DNA of 64,000 nucleotides from an uncultured Collinsella sp. (GTDB lineage: Bacteria; Actinomycetota; Coriobacteriia; Coriobacteriales; Coriobacteriaceae), in contig CABUPH010000007.1 of NCBI GenBank assembly GCA_902493375.1, positions 1 to 64,000 of the forward strand, written 5' to 3'. Of this stretch, positions 43,264 through 53,700 are shown in pieces; the first letter of the stretch is position 1; each line of letters begins with the position of its first letter. The notes under the pieces were generated by a model that saw only the letters and a program-made list of their open reading frames with translations, did no database searches and was not told the origin of the DNA. A program made the translations under genes and the position numbers.

Positions 43264-46200
43264 CTAGCGCCCGTCGCCGCCAAGCAGTGCCAGAACATCC
43301 TCGCGCGTGAACAGTGCCGACGAGATGCCGTCGCCGCCGAGCACGCTGTTGACCAAGTCGCGCTTGGACTCCTGCATCCGCATAATGCGTTCCTCGATCG
43401 TGTCCTTGGCGATGAGCTTGTACACGGTCACGGTATGTTGCTGGCCAATACGATGCGCGCGGTCAGTCGCTTGGTCCTGCGCCGCCACGTTCCACCACGG
43501 GTCATAGTGGATGACCACGTCGGCCGCCGTCAGGTTAAGGCCCACGCCGCCCGCCTTGAGCGAAATCAAAAAGACCGGCACCTCGCCCGCCTGGAACTGT
43601 GCGACCATCTTGGCGCGGCTCTCTTTAGACGATGCGCCCGTGAGCTTAAGGAAGGCGATATCCTCCTTGGCCAAACGCTTGCCGATGATATCGAGCATAC
43701 CCGTAAACTGGCTGAACAACAGGATGCGATGCCCGCCGTCGAGTGCGCCGTGCACGAGCTCCATGCACGTATCGAGCTTGGCGCTCCCCGCCTTGTAATT
43801 CTCGTAGTGCAGACGCGGGTCGCAGCAGATCTGGCGCAGTTTGGTGAGCTCGGCGAGCACCTTGAGCTTGTCTTTCTTAAACTCGGATGCCTCGCGATGC
43901 TGCACCTGCTGGGCGATGCGGTCCTGGTTGGCCAGGTAGAGCTTGCGCTGCTCGCCGGTGAGCTGCGCCATGACCGTATCCTCGATCTTCTCGGGCAGGT
44001 CGGCCACCACGTCTTCCTTGACACGGCGCAGCACAAACGGCGACACGAGCGCTTGCAGGCGGGCGGCACTGTCGCCCTCGGCATGCTCGACCGGGCTTTC
44101 GAAGCGCTTTGCAAACGACTCGCGCGTGCCAAGCAGGCCCGGCATCAAAAAGTCGAAGATACTCCAGAGCTCGGATAGGCGGTTTTCGATGGGCGTGCCC
44201 GTCAGGGCAAAGCGCACGCCGGCCGGCAGGCGCTTGGTGGCACGCGCCACCTGGGTGAGCGGGTTTTTAATGTACTGGGCCTCATCGAGCACCACACGGG
44301 CAAAGTCCTGCTCGACGTACTCGTCGATATCGCGCCGCATAAGGTCATACGACGTCACGACCACGTTATGCTCGGCCACGCCGGCGATTTGCACGCGACG
44401 CTGCGCCTTGGCGCCCACGATGGCGCACACATCGAGCGACGGGGCAAAGCGCTCCAGCTCGGCGGTCCAGTTGTACACAAGCGACGCGGGGCACACCACA
44501 AGCGTGGGCTTAATGTCCCCCGCTTCCACACGCGCCAGGATATGCGCGATCATCTGGAGCGTTTTGCCCAGGCCCATGTCGTCGGCCAAGATGCCGCCAA
44601 GGCCCAGATGCTCAAGCGAGCCGAGCCACTGGTAGCCGTCGACCTGGTAGCCACGCAGCGTGGCCTTGAGCGAGGCGGGTACCGTAAAGTCCATCTTGCC
44701 GAGCGTGTCCAGGCGCTCGACGGTACGGCGGAACGCGGCGTCACGATCGGCCTCGAGCGCGGGCGTGCGTGCGAGCATGCTATCGACGAACAGAGTACTC
44801 GACGCGGGAAGCGACACGCCGTCGAGCAGGTCGACGGCATCGACGCCCAGGTCCTCGGCGAGGCCAAACGCGGCTCGAGCGCCCTCGTCCAGGCGAATGA
44901 TGTCGCCGGACGTAAGGCGCGCAAACGTTTGATGGCGCTTGTACGAATCGAGATAGACGGCAAGGTCCGCGGCCGAAAGCCCGCTCGCGCCCAGCTCGAC
45001 ATCGAGCAGATTGCTCTTGACGGTCGCACGAACCGAGAGCTTGGGCGCGGGACGGACCGAAATCTGGCGCAGACGGTCGCTGAGCATGACCTCACCAAGC
45101 TCGGACAGGGCGGATAGGCCCTCGGTCAGCAGGCAGAACAAGCTCTCGTCATCGCGCTCCTCAAACGCCAGACCGCCCTCGTAGAAATCGAAGTACAGGG
45201 CCGCCGTGTCCATAACGCGAAACTCTGCCACCTCGTCGCGGGGCGGCACGCCCGGGCGCTGCTCTTCGAAGGGGCTGCCCGGAGCGCCCAGACTAAAGAG
45301 ATCCGCCGACCAGTCGCCGTAGGTAACCGTAACTTTGCAGGTCACGAGCCCATCGTCGACGCCGATCGCCATGGCAAAGCTCGGCTCGGGCGCCACGGTA
45401 TCGAGCGCGGCGGGCGCGGTAAGGTCGGTGTAGTCGCGCAAAATGGGCAGCGCCATACGACAGAACTCCCCCACCTGGTCGACAGCGATATGGATCGGCG
45501 TGCGACAGGGCAGTAAGCGCGATAGGAACGGCGCCGCATGCTGGGCAAACGCCACATCGGTGCGGCGCGCGCGGCGGGTGTCGACCAGATAAGCTACGTC
45601 GCCCGAAGCAAAGCAGTATGCATCGGCCGGCAGGCGCAAATCGTAGCTGCCACCAGCCGCCGGCGCGATTTTGGCAGCAAGGAGCGGGGGGCGCTTAGAC
45701 GGCGCCTCGTCCTCCCCTTCCGGAGGCATCTCGACCGCCACGTCATAGGTGCGATGCGTCGTCGTCCCCCGCGACCAGGCGGGCTCAAAAGAGATGGTCT
45801 GGCCGCGCAACAGGTCCAGCACATATACGATGCTATGCTCGGACAGCGGCAACTGACGCTCGGCAACAAAACCGCTGCGGGCAAAGTCGTACGAAGCCGA
45901 ACGCGAGCTTGTGATGTCATCGAGATAGGCAACTGTCGTCACAACAAGGTTGAGCAGCTTTGTCGACACGTCTTCAAAGGCTTCGGGCGTATGGACAAAC
46001 GTGAGCTTCTTGCCGTACGAGAAGGCGCCGCCTCGGACATAGGCGTCGGCCATGCCGTCGATATCCTTGACCACGTAGGACACCGAACCGCAGCGAATGC
46101 GAAGCTCGAGCGCCCAGCTAAAGCGGTCGGCGAACAGCGGATTGCAGTACGGCACCAGCGAGGGCTCCAACACCGCCTTGGGGGCATCGGGATCCACACT

Positions 46201-46728
46201 GCCGGCGAGCTTGCGGCGCATGCTCGCCAGCTCATCCATGCGTGCGTCCGAAAGATCGGAGAGCGCCGCCATGAGGCTGGGACTCGTGGGGACGGGCGCC
46301 GGAAAGGGAAAGTTGGGGTTGACGGCTGGCGCTTTGGGCGCGGTGCGCGCGGGCTGTTTCGGCTGCGCCGTAAACGTGCGAACCGGTGTGCGCAGCCCCT
46401 CAACAGGCTCAACGCCGCTGGCGTCCAGATACGCCAGCGCTGTAGCGATGGCATGCTTGCACATACCGGGGTAACGATAGGCAGCGGGGCAATCGCAGTC
46501 GTAGTCGATCACCTCGTGCTCGTCCATGTCGAGCGCCACGCGCGTCTTGTACAGGTCGCCGCGCGAACCGCGCACCGAGCCCTCAACCGTCACGTTTTTG
46601 GAGAAGCGCGAGCAGCTGTCCTCGATCGACAGCACGGCGCCGTTGAGCATGAGCGAACGCCCCTTCATAAAGGTGCCGCTCAACGCCGCCTCTTTGCGAA
46701 GCGCCTGCACAAACGTCCCCTGCGCCAT
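43264..46728 (-). CDS. SNF2-family helicase with SWIM zinc finger
   Basis: 1154 aa. N-terminal SWIM-type zinc finger (DCDCPAAYRYPGMCKHAIA, about 55-75), a long middle region of the bacterial SNF2-associated type, then the Swi2/Snf2 ATPase: DDMGLGKTLQMIAHIL (motif I), VLDEAQYIKN (II), ALTGTPIENRLSELWSIFDF (III), and C-terminal helicase motifs including LLFSQFTGMLDIIGKRL and RAHRIGQ near the end. It remodels or translocates on DNA or protein-DNA complexes; the target is unknown. ATG at 46728 with GGAGG 5 nt upstream. It follows dnaE by 28 bp and may be co-transcribed with it. Confidence 0.93.
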   Translation of the reverse strand: MAQGTFVQALRKEAALSGTFMKGRSLMLNGAVLSIEDSCSRFSKNVTVEGSVRGSRGDLYKTRVALDMDEHEVIDYDCDCPAAYRYPGMCKHAIATALAYLDASGVEPVEGLRTPVRTFTAQPKQPARTAPKAPAVNPNFPFPAPVPTSPSLMAALSDLSDARMDELASMRRKLAGSVDPDAPKAVLEPSLVPYCNPLFADRFSWALELRIRCGSVSYVVKDIDGMADAYVRGGAFSYGKKLTFVHTPEAFEDVSTKLLNLVVTTVAYLDDITSSRSASYDFARSGFVAERQLPLSEHSIVYVLDLLRGQTISFEPAWSRGTTTHRTYDVAVEMPPEGEDEAPSKRPPLLAAKIAPAAGGSYDLRLPADAYCFASGDVAYLVDTRRARRTDVAFAQHAAPFLSRLLPCRTPIHIAVDQVGEFCRMALPILRDYTDLTAPAALDTVAPEPSFAMAIGVDDGLVTCKVTVTYGDWSADLFSLGAPGSPFEEQRPGVPPRDEVAEFRVMDTAALYFDFYEGGLAFEERDDESLFCLLTEGLSALSELGEVMLSDRLRQISVRPAPKLSVRATVKSNLLDVELGASGLSAADLAVYLDSYKRHQTFARLTSGDIIRLDEGARAAFGLAEDLGVDAVDLLDGVSLPASSTLFVDSMLARTPALEADRDAAFRRTVERLDTLGKMDFTVPASLKATLRGYQVDGYQWLGSLEHLGLGGILADDMGLGKTLQMIAHILARVEAGDIKPTLVVCPASLVYNWTAELERFAPSLDVCAIVGAKAQRRVQIAGVAEHNVVVTSYDLMRRDIDEYVEQDFARVVLDEAQYIKNPLTQVARATKRLPAGVRFALTGTPIENRLSELWSIFDFLMPGLLGTRESFAKRFESPVEHAEGDSAARLQALVSPFVLRRVKEDVVADLPEKIEDTVMAQLTGEQRKLYLANQDRIAQQVQHREASEFKKDKLKVLAELTKLRQICCDPRLHYENYKAGSAKLDTCMELVHGALDGGHRILLFSQFTGMLDIIGKRLAKEDIAFLKLTGASSKESRAKMVAQFQAGEVPVFLISLKAGGVGLNLTAADVVIHYDPWWNVAAQDQATDRAHRIGQQHTVTVYKLIAKDTIEERIMRMQESKRDLVNSVLGGDGISSALFTREDVLALLGGDGR

Positions 46729-46756
46729 CACTTCCTCCAATCTCACCCGGGGTAGC

Positions 46757-49700
46757 TTAGATAACCGTCACGCGGCCTTGGTTACCGACGATGGCCTTTG
46801 CCTCTGCCAGCAGCGGAATCGAGCGTGCATTGACCTTGGCCGGCACCTCGGCACGCAGCACGCGCCCGTCGACTTGCTCAATAAAGATCTCCACGCGGTC
46901 GCCGCCCGGGTTGGTGGTGAGCACCGTGGCCAGGCGCGCCATATTGCCCTGGCTAAAGCGGCTGTTGGGCACCATGACCTCAAAGACCTTGGGCTTGTTT
47001 TTCTCCTCGCTAAGCTCCAGCGGCACAATCTCCTGCGCGATGATCTGGTCGCCGCGGTCCGAGCGCTCGAGCTTACCCTTAATGCGCACAAACGCGTCGG
47101 ACAGCTGCGCGCCGGTCTCGGGATCGACCTCGCCGTACAGATACCCCTCGGCCTCTTTGTAGGTCTTGGGGAACACCACGACCGTGGCCTCGCCTTCCAT
47201 GTCCTCGAGCTGCACGATGCCCATGGGGTCGCCGTTTTTGGTCACGCGCTTGGACACGCTCGAGACCATGCCGGCCCACCACAGCGCCTTACCCTCGGGA
47301 ATCTCCTGGTTGATGGTGCCGCCCGTAGGATTCTGAACTTCGTAGCCGGTGTCGATCTGCGAGAACGAGAAGTCGCGCGCCTTGGCTAGTGCATACTCAA
47401 ACGGGCGCAGCGGGTGGTCCGAGACATAGATGCCCAAAACCTCCTTCTCCTGGCTCAGCTTAAGGTGGCGGTCCCACTCCTGGCCATCCGGATCGGGCAC
47501 GCTAACCTCAAAGCCCGACCCCTCAACGTCGCCAAACATATCGAAGAACGACGTCTGGCCGCTTGCGCGATCTTTCTGACGCTTTACCGCGGCATCGATG
47601 ATGTTCTCGGGATTGTTCTTATCCACAAAGTGCATCATCTGGCGACGCGGATACCCCGTGGAGTCGAAGGCACCTGCCTTGATCAGCGATTCGATCACGC
47701 GACGGTTGGCCTGGCTCGAGTCCACGCGCTCGACAAAGTCGTGCAGCGTCTTAAACGGACCGCCCGCCTCGCGCTCGGCGATAATCGCCTGCGCCACGCC
47801 GGTGCCCACGCCGCGGATGCCGGCCAGGCCAAAGCGCACGCCTTCCTTGGTAGCCGTGAACTCGGTACCGGACTCGTTGACATCTGGCGACAGCACGGGG
47901 ATGCCGTCGTGACGGCACGCCGAGACGTAGTGAACGATCTTGTCGGTCTTGCCCGTATAGGACGTCAGAACGGCCGCCATGTACTCGTGCGGATAGTGCG
48001 CCTTGAGCCACGCCGTCTGCATAACCAGAATGGCGTAGCCAGCGGAGTGCGACTTGTTAAAGGCGTAAGATGCGAACTCAAGAACATCGTCCCAAATCTT
48101 CTGGGCGACCTCGCGCGTGTAGTTGTTCTTGATAGCGCCGTTCATCCAGTGGTCGTAGGTGGTCTCGTCCGAGCCATCCTCCCAGTGGAGCACCGTCGAC
48201 GTGAGCAGCTTGATCTTTTTCTTAGCCACGGGCTTACGGATACGCGAGTCCGATTCGCCCTTGGAGAAGCCGCACATCTCGACGGAGATGAGCATAACCT
48301 GCTCCTGGTAGACCATGGTGCCGTAGGTTTCGCCCAGGATGTCGTCCAGACGGTCATCGTAGGAGACGGCCGGCTCTTTGCCGTTCATACGGTTGATGTA
48401 AGACGAAACCATGCCGGCGCCCAGCGGGCCCGGGCGGTACAGAGCGATCAATGCCACGACGTGCTTGTACTCGGTGGGCTTCATGTTCTTGATCGTGGCC
48501 GTCATGCCGGCGGACTCGACCTGGAAGACGCCGGCGGTGTGACCGGAGCCCATGAGCTTAAAGATCTCGGGGTCGTCAAAGGGAATCTCTTCCTCTTTGA
48601 TGTCGATGCCGAAGTTCTTTTTGATGTTAGCCTTGGCCTTAGAGATAACCGTCAGCGTGCGCAGACCCAGGAAGTCCATCTTGAGCAAGCCCATGTCGGC
48701 AACGGTATGACCCTCGTACTGGGTAATCTCGACGCCGCCCTTGGTATCGAGCTTGGTGGGTACGTGCTCGTTGACGGGATCGCGGCAGATCAGAACGGCG
48801 CACGCGTGCACGCCCTCGCCACGGGTGAGGCCCTCGATCGAGAGCGCCGTGTCGATGATGCGGCGGGCGTCGTCATCCTTTTTATAGGCCTCGGCAAAGT
48901 CGGGGTTAAACAGATCCTCTTTGCCGGGTTGCTTTTCGAGCACCTGCTTGAGCTTGACCTTGGGGTCGCTCGAGACCATCTTGGACAGGCGCTGGCCCAT
49001 GTAGACCGGATAGTCCAGCACGCGCGCGGCGTCGTTGATGGCCTGCTTGGCCTTAATGGTCGAGTAGGTGATGACGTGGGTGACCTTCTCGGGGCCGTAG
49101 AGCTGGCGAACGTGCTCCACGACCTCGAGGCGCCGCTCATCGTCGAAGTCCATATCGATATCGGGCATCTCGGTACGCTGCGGGGACAAGAACCTCTCGA
49201 ACATAAGGCCGTTCTCGAGCGGGTCGAACGCGGTGATGTTCATGGCGTAGGCGACGATAGCGCCGGCGGCCGAGCCACGGCCGGGGCCGACGCCGATGCC
49301 GTTGTCCTTGGCCCATTGCACGTACTCGGCAACGATGAGGAAGTAGGCGGCAAAGCCCTTGTCGCAGATGACCTTGTATTCGTACTCAAAGCGCTCTTTG
49401 ATGTTGACGCCACCGATCTCGCGCGTGGCCCAGTCGTCACCGTAGTGCTGGCGCAGGCCCTTCTCGCACTCGCGGCGGAACTGGCTCTCGTGCGTCTCGC
49501 CGGGATCGAGCAGCGGGAAGCGCGGCAGGATGATGGAGTCCCAGTCCAGCTCCACGTAGCACTTGTCGGCGATCTCGAGCGTGTTGTCGCAGGCCTCGGG
49601 GCAATACGGGAACATCGCCCGCATCTCCTCCTCGGTCTTCATGTAAAACTCCGAGCCGGTCATGCGCATGCGGTTGGGGTCGTCGACCTTGGCGTTCATG

Positions 49701-50560
49701 CCAATGCACATGATGACGTCCTGCACGGGCGCATCCTCGCGGCGCAGGTAGTGGAAGTCGTTGGTGGCGATGACCTTGACGCCCACCTGTTTGGCAATGT
49801 CGATGAGCGTGCGGTCCATCTGCTCGTCGGTCAGGCCGTTGTCGGTGGTGATGCCGTGTTCCTGGATCTCGATGTAGAAGTCGCCGGGCTCGAAGGTGTC
49901 GCGGAAGGTCTCGGCCCACTTGATGGCGCCTTCCATGTCGCCGCGGTCGATGTATTTGGGGATGATGCCCGCGATGCAGGCGCTGGTGCAGATCATGCCC
50001 TTGGCGTGGCGGCGCAGGTTGTCGAGCGTCACGCGCGGCTTGTAATAAAAGCCCTGCACGGCGGCCTCGGAGACCGTCTGCATCAGGTTGACGTAGCCCT
50101 CCTGGTCCTTGGCCAGAAGGATCATGTGGTAGAGCTCGGGCTTGTGGTCGCGGGCAAGGGTCTCGTCCGGCGTAAAGTAGACCTCGCAGCCAAAGATGGG
50201 CTTGATGACCAGGGGCGGCTTGAGCTCGTCGATGTTGCCCTTCTCGTCCCACATGGCCATGTCCTTCACATACTGGGCATGCTCGCGCGGGTTTTCCTCG
50301 GGATCGGGCTCCACCAGCTCGTCGCGGCGGTCCTTTTCCAAGAAGGCCTTGTCGTGGCTCCAGGTTTTGTACTCGGGCGTGTTGTGGTTGACGGCGTCAC
50401 AGGCCAGCGCCAGGTCGGGCACGCCATACATGTAGCCGTGGTCGGTAATGGCCACGGCGGGCATGCCAAGCTCAACGGCACGGTTGACCATATCCTGGAT
50501 ACGGGTTGCGCCGTCGAGCATGGAAAAAACAGTGTGATTGTGCAGATGGACGAATGCCAT
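46757..50560 (-). CDS. dnaE: DNA polymerase III alpha subunit
   Basis: 1267 aa, replicative polymerase of the DnaE1 class. N-terminal PHP domain (FVHLHNHTVFSMLDGATR), the polymerase core with PDIDMDFDDERR (catalytic Asp residues) and GPGRGSAAGAIVAYA, tandem helix-hairpin-helix (VRFGLAGIRGVGTG) and C-terminal OB fold (ALWWAGMVSSVSKRVTKNGD) are in the usual order. PHP histidines appear largely conserved. ATG at 50560 has CGGAG upstream. It is preceded by the family A hairpin, which separates it from addA. Confidence 0.98.
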   Translation of the reverse strand: MAFVHLHNHTVFSMLDGATRIQDMVNRAVELGMPAVAITDHGYMYGVPDLALACDAVNHNTPEYKTWSHDKAFLEKDRRDELVEPDPEENPREHAQYVKDMAMWDEKGNIDELKPPLVIKPIFGCEVYFTPDETLARDHKPELYHMILLAKDQEGYVNLMQTVSEAAVQGFYYKPRVTLDNLRRHAKGMICTSACIAGIIPKYIDRGDMEGAIKWAETFRDTFEPGDFYIEIQEHGITTDNGLTDEQMDRTLIDIAKQVGVKVIATNDFHYLRREDAPVQDVIMCIGMNAKVDDPNRMRMTGSEFYMKTEEEMRAMFPYCPEACDNTLEIADKCYVELDWDSIILPRFPLLDPGETHESQFRRECEKGLRQHYGDDWATREIGGVNIKERFEYEYKVICDKGFAAYFLIVAEYVQWAKDNGIGVGPGRGSAAGAIVAYAMNITAFDPLENGLMFERFLSPQRTEMPDIDMDFDDERRLEVVEHVRQLYGPEKVTHVITYSTIKAKQAINDAARVLDYPVYMGQRLSKMVSSDPKVKLKQVLEKQPGKEDLFNPDFAEAYKKDDDARRIIDTALSIEGLTRGEGVHACAVLICRDPVNEHVPTKLDTKGGVEITQYEGHTVADMGLLKMDFLGLRTLTVISKAKANIKKNFGIDIKEEEIPFDDPEIFKLMGSGHTAGVFQVESAGMTATIKNMKPTEYKHVVALIALYRPGPLGAGMVSSYINRMNGKEPAVSYDDRLDDILGETYGTMVYQEQVMLISVEMCGFSKGESDSRIRKPVAKKKIKLLTSTVLHWEDGSDETTYDHWMNGAIKNNYTREVAQKIWDDVLEFASYAFNKSHSAGYAILVMQTAWLKAHYPHEYMAAVLTSYTGKTDKIVHYVSACRHDGIPVLSPDVNESGTEFTATKEGVRFGLAGIRGVGTGVAQAIIAEREAGGPFKTLHDFVERVDSSQANRRVIESLIKAGAFDSTGYPRRQMMHFVDKNNPENIIDAAVKRQKDRASGQTSFFDMFGDVEGSGFEVSVPDPDGQEWDRHLKLSQEKEVLGIYVSDHPLRPFEYALAKARDFSFSQIDTGYEVQNPTGGTINQEIPEGKALWWAGMVSSVSKRVTKNGDPMGIVQLEDMEGEATVVVFPKTYKEAEGYLYGEVDPETGAQLSDAFVRIKGKLERSDRGDQIIAQEIVPLELSEEKNKPKVFEVMVPNSRFSQGNMARLATVLTTNPGGDRVEIFIEQVDGRVLRAEVPAKVNARSIPLLAEAKAIVGNQGRVTVI

Positions 50561-50661
50561 GTGATGAGCTCCGATGCGGGTTCGTGTTCTGACTGAACGA
50601 TTTTACCGCACGGCACGGACAGCACCCGAACCTAGCCAAACCAACACGGCTCCTCTTGCAG

Positions 50662-50724
50662 TTGCGGTGGAATAGTTCCCGCTTGGGCCACCTGGGTCGC
50701 AATACAGGAACTATTCCACCGCAA
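50662..50724. repeat. Long inverted-repeat hairpin, family A copy 2
   Basis: Arms 50662-50679 and 50707-50724 are perfectly complementary over 18 bp (TTGCGGTGGAATAGTTCC) around a 27-nt loop. It matches the hairpin at 3083-3149 except at positions that change on both arms. It lies 12 bp after the addA stop codon, as copy 1 lies just after a stop codon. Confidence 0.75.
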
Positions 50725-50736
50725 GTTATCTGAGGG

Positions 50737-53700
50737 CTAGAGGTTGTAGGTGACTACTTGAGGTTCGGCGGGTTCGACGAAGATGGCTGGATTCGCCTGC
50801 TCCACGCGGACGAACTTGACGGTCACGGCCGCAAAGCCCGCCTTGTGCAACACATCGGCGTAGACGCGCGCCTGCAAGGCGTGCTTCTCGAGCAGCTGTT
50901 CCGGCGTCTCGTCCGGTGTGCCGCCCGTCTTGTAGTCGATGACCAGCGCGCGTGACGAATCCGCCGGGTTCGTCGCCAAAGCGTCGATGGCGCCCTCGGC
51001 ATAGGCACCGTAGCGGGCGATGTCCTCGTCCTCGCAACCCAGCGAGAAGAACGGCACCTCGGCACGGATGCACGGCCACACGAGCAGGTCGGCACGAACC
51101 GACGACTTGAGCCAGCGATCCAGGGCAACGTCGAAGCGCTCGCGCTGTTCTGGCGTCAAGCGCCACAGGCGCGCCAGCGCATCGGCACGCGCAGCGGGCA
51201 ACGCATCGGCACCCATCTCGATGAGCCACTGGCAGGCGGCGTGGAAGGCCGAACCCAAGGCCATGGGATTGCCGACGGGCTCGACAGCAGCCACGTCTGC
51301 ATCCGTCATCTCCGAGCCATCCGACTCTGCATCATCGCCGGACTCGTCCATGGGAACACGAGCCTCGGCGGCACGGTCTTCCGTCTCGGCATGGAGTGCC
51401 GCGGCGATTGACGAGTAGCTGTACGAATCGCGCGCCGGATACGGACAGATGCCCATGCGCACGCCCACTGCCTGGGGATACACAAGCTCAAACGAATCGG
51501 GCTTGGGGTCGGCAGGACCGGGGGCGATTGTACTGGCCGAATCGTCGGCAGCATCCGTATCGGCATCGCCACGAACAAGCCTGCCCTCGGCATCCAGCGA
51601 AGCGTTGGCCTCAAACGCCTGCTCGCCAAAGGTAAAGCCCGCGAGCGAAATGAGCTCGTAGTCGCCCGGCTGGGAGTTGTCGAACACCAGGCGGTCGGCA
51701 TCGAGCTGCGGCATGTCCAGAGCGTCGGTCGGCAAAATACGGCGCAGCACATCGTAGGTCAGATCGGTCTCGACGTCGAAGGTCGGCGCCGTCACCTTGC
51801 CACGGCTCACGCCGGCATCCATCGCCAAGATCACCAGCTCGCGCGCACGCGTCATGGCAACATAGAGCAAGCGGGCCCGCTCCTCGAGCGAAAGCTGCAG
51901 GTCGTCGTTGCGCAGGCGAGCAAATGCCTCGGCGGGAGAACCCGTCGCGCATACGTCCTCCATGAGCTCCGGCGGCAACCATAGCGACGTGCCCTTACCC
52001 TTAAACGCGTGCTCAAACTGCTTTTTGACGTCATCCCCCTTTACGAAGGTTCCGTCCGCGAGCTTAACGCCATCGAAGCGCGCCGGCAGCGCCACGACCT
52101 GCGCCCCGCCGTCGACGCGGCCCATCTGTGCCGTACCGGACGACTTGCGCACGCCAAAACACTCGGCAACCGCCACGACCGGGTATTCCAGGCCTTTGGA
52201 TGCGTGCACCGTCATGATGCGCACCGCGCCGTCACCCTCCTCGTTGAGGGCGCCCGGAGCTTCCTTGCCCGCCAAGAAGCGGTCGAAGGCCAGCGCGATG
52301 GAACGCGGCGAGTTGCCGAACTCGGCCTCAGCCTCGGCCACGGCGTCGAGCGCCTTGAGCACGTTGGCGGCAATAGCCTTGCCCTCGGGACCACACTGTG
52401 CCAGACGCACAAACCAGCCGGAGGCATTGACCGCGTCGCGTGCGATGGCGGCGAATGAATCGCGGCCCACGCGACGAAGTGCATACCGCAGTACCTCGCG
52501 GGCGCGCGTCACGAGCGGCAAGCCCTGCAAGCCCGGCACATCGGAATCGCTCATGATGCCCGCATCGATGTTGCGGCGCGAGGTCTCCCCCGTCTCGCTA
52601 TCGAGCTTGGTCGCCAGTGCCAGGAACTCCTGGGCACCGAGCGCAAACATCGGCGAGGCGAGCAGCGGCATAAGGCCCTGCGCCGTATCGGCCGGATTGG
52701 CGAGCGCACAAGCCAGGGCGCGCACCGTCTGCACCTCGGCAGCCTGCGCAAAGACTGAGCCGCCCGCGATGACGCAGTCGAGCCCCTGGTCGCGGAAGGC
52801 CTGCGCGTAGACGTCGGCGTTGGTCATGCGGCCCAGCAGCAGCACCATGCCGCCCTGGGGCTGGCCGGCATCGGCAAGCGCGCGGAATCGCTCAGCGATC
52901 GCACGGGCCTTGGCCTGTGTGCGCTCCTGCGTGCTGCCGCCGGCAACAAAGAGCGCCTGACGACGCGAGGCGTCTGCCACCAGCGTGTCCTTGCGGCCGT
53001 CGCTCGCCTCAAGATCCAAAAAGCCCTGCATCAGGCCGCCGTCGTCGCCATCAAAGACGCGGGCCACATAGCGCAGCACCTCGTCGTGGCTGCGGAAGTT
53101 GCGCACGAGTTTGACGAGCTCGCCAGCGGGGGCATCGGATGCGACAGCCGTCTCGGACGCCGTCGTCGATCCCACCTTGCGCTCCTGACGGCGGAATACC
53201 TCGACCTCGGCGCCACGGAAGCGATAGATGGACTGCTGCGCATCGCCTACGGTGCACAACGCGCGCTCCCCCGCGCCCGTCAGATAGCGAATCAAATCGA
53301 CCTGCATCTGGTCGGTATCCTGGAACTCATCGATCATGACCATCTTAAAGCGGCCCTCATAGGCGGCTCGGATGGCGGGATAATCGCGCAGCGCCTCGTA
53401 TGCCATGCGCAGCAGATCGTTATTGTCGAGCGCGGACTGGTCGGCCTTGAGCGCACGGTACTCCGCCTCCACAGCACGGGCAAGCCCCACCAGTGCATCG
53501 AGCGCCGGACCGCCACAGGCAAGCACGATATTGATAAACGCATCGGCGGCCTCGGCCTTGAGTAGCTCCACCTGCTCCTTAGGAAACGCCTTGCTCGCCC
53601 GAGGCATGCCGCACGACATCATAAGTCGCGCCGCATCCTCCATGGTTTTGTCGCTTGCCTCAAACGCGTCGATGGCGTCGAGTGCCACCTGCGCTTTCTC

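Noticed and set aside
47414..50596. 1060-aa plus-strand open frame opposite dnaE
   Set aside because: Composition is Val/Leu/Gly/His-rich as expected for an antisense shadow, with no motif; dnaE is unmistakable on the other strand.
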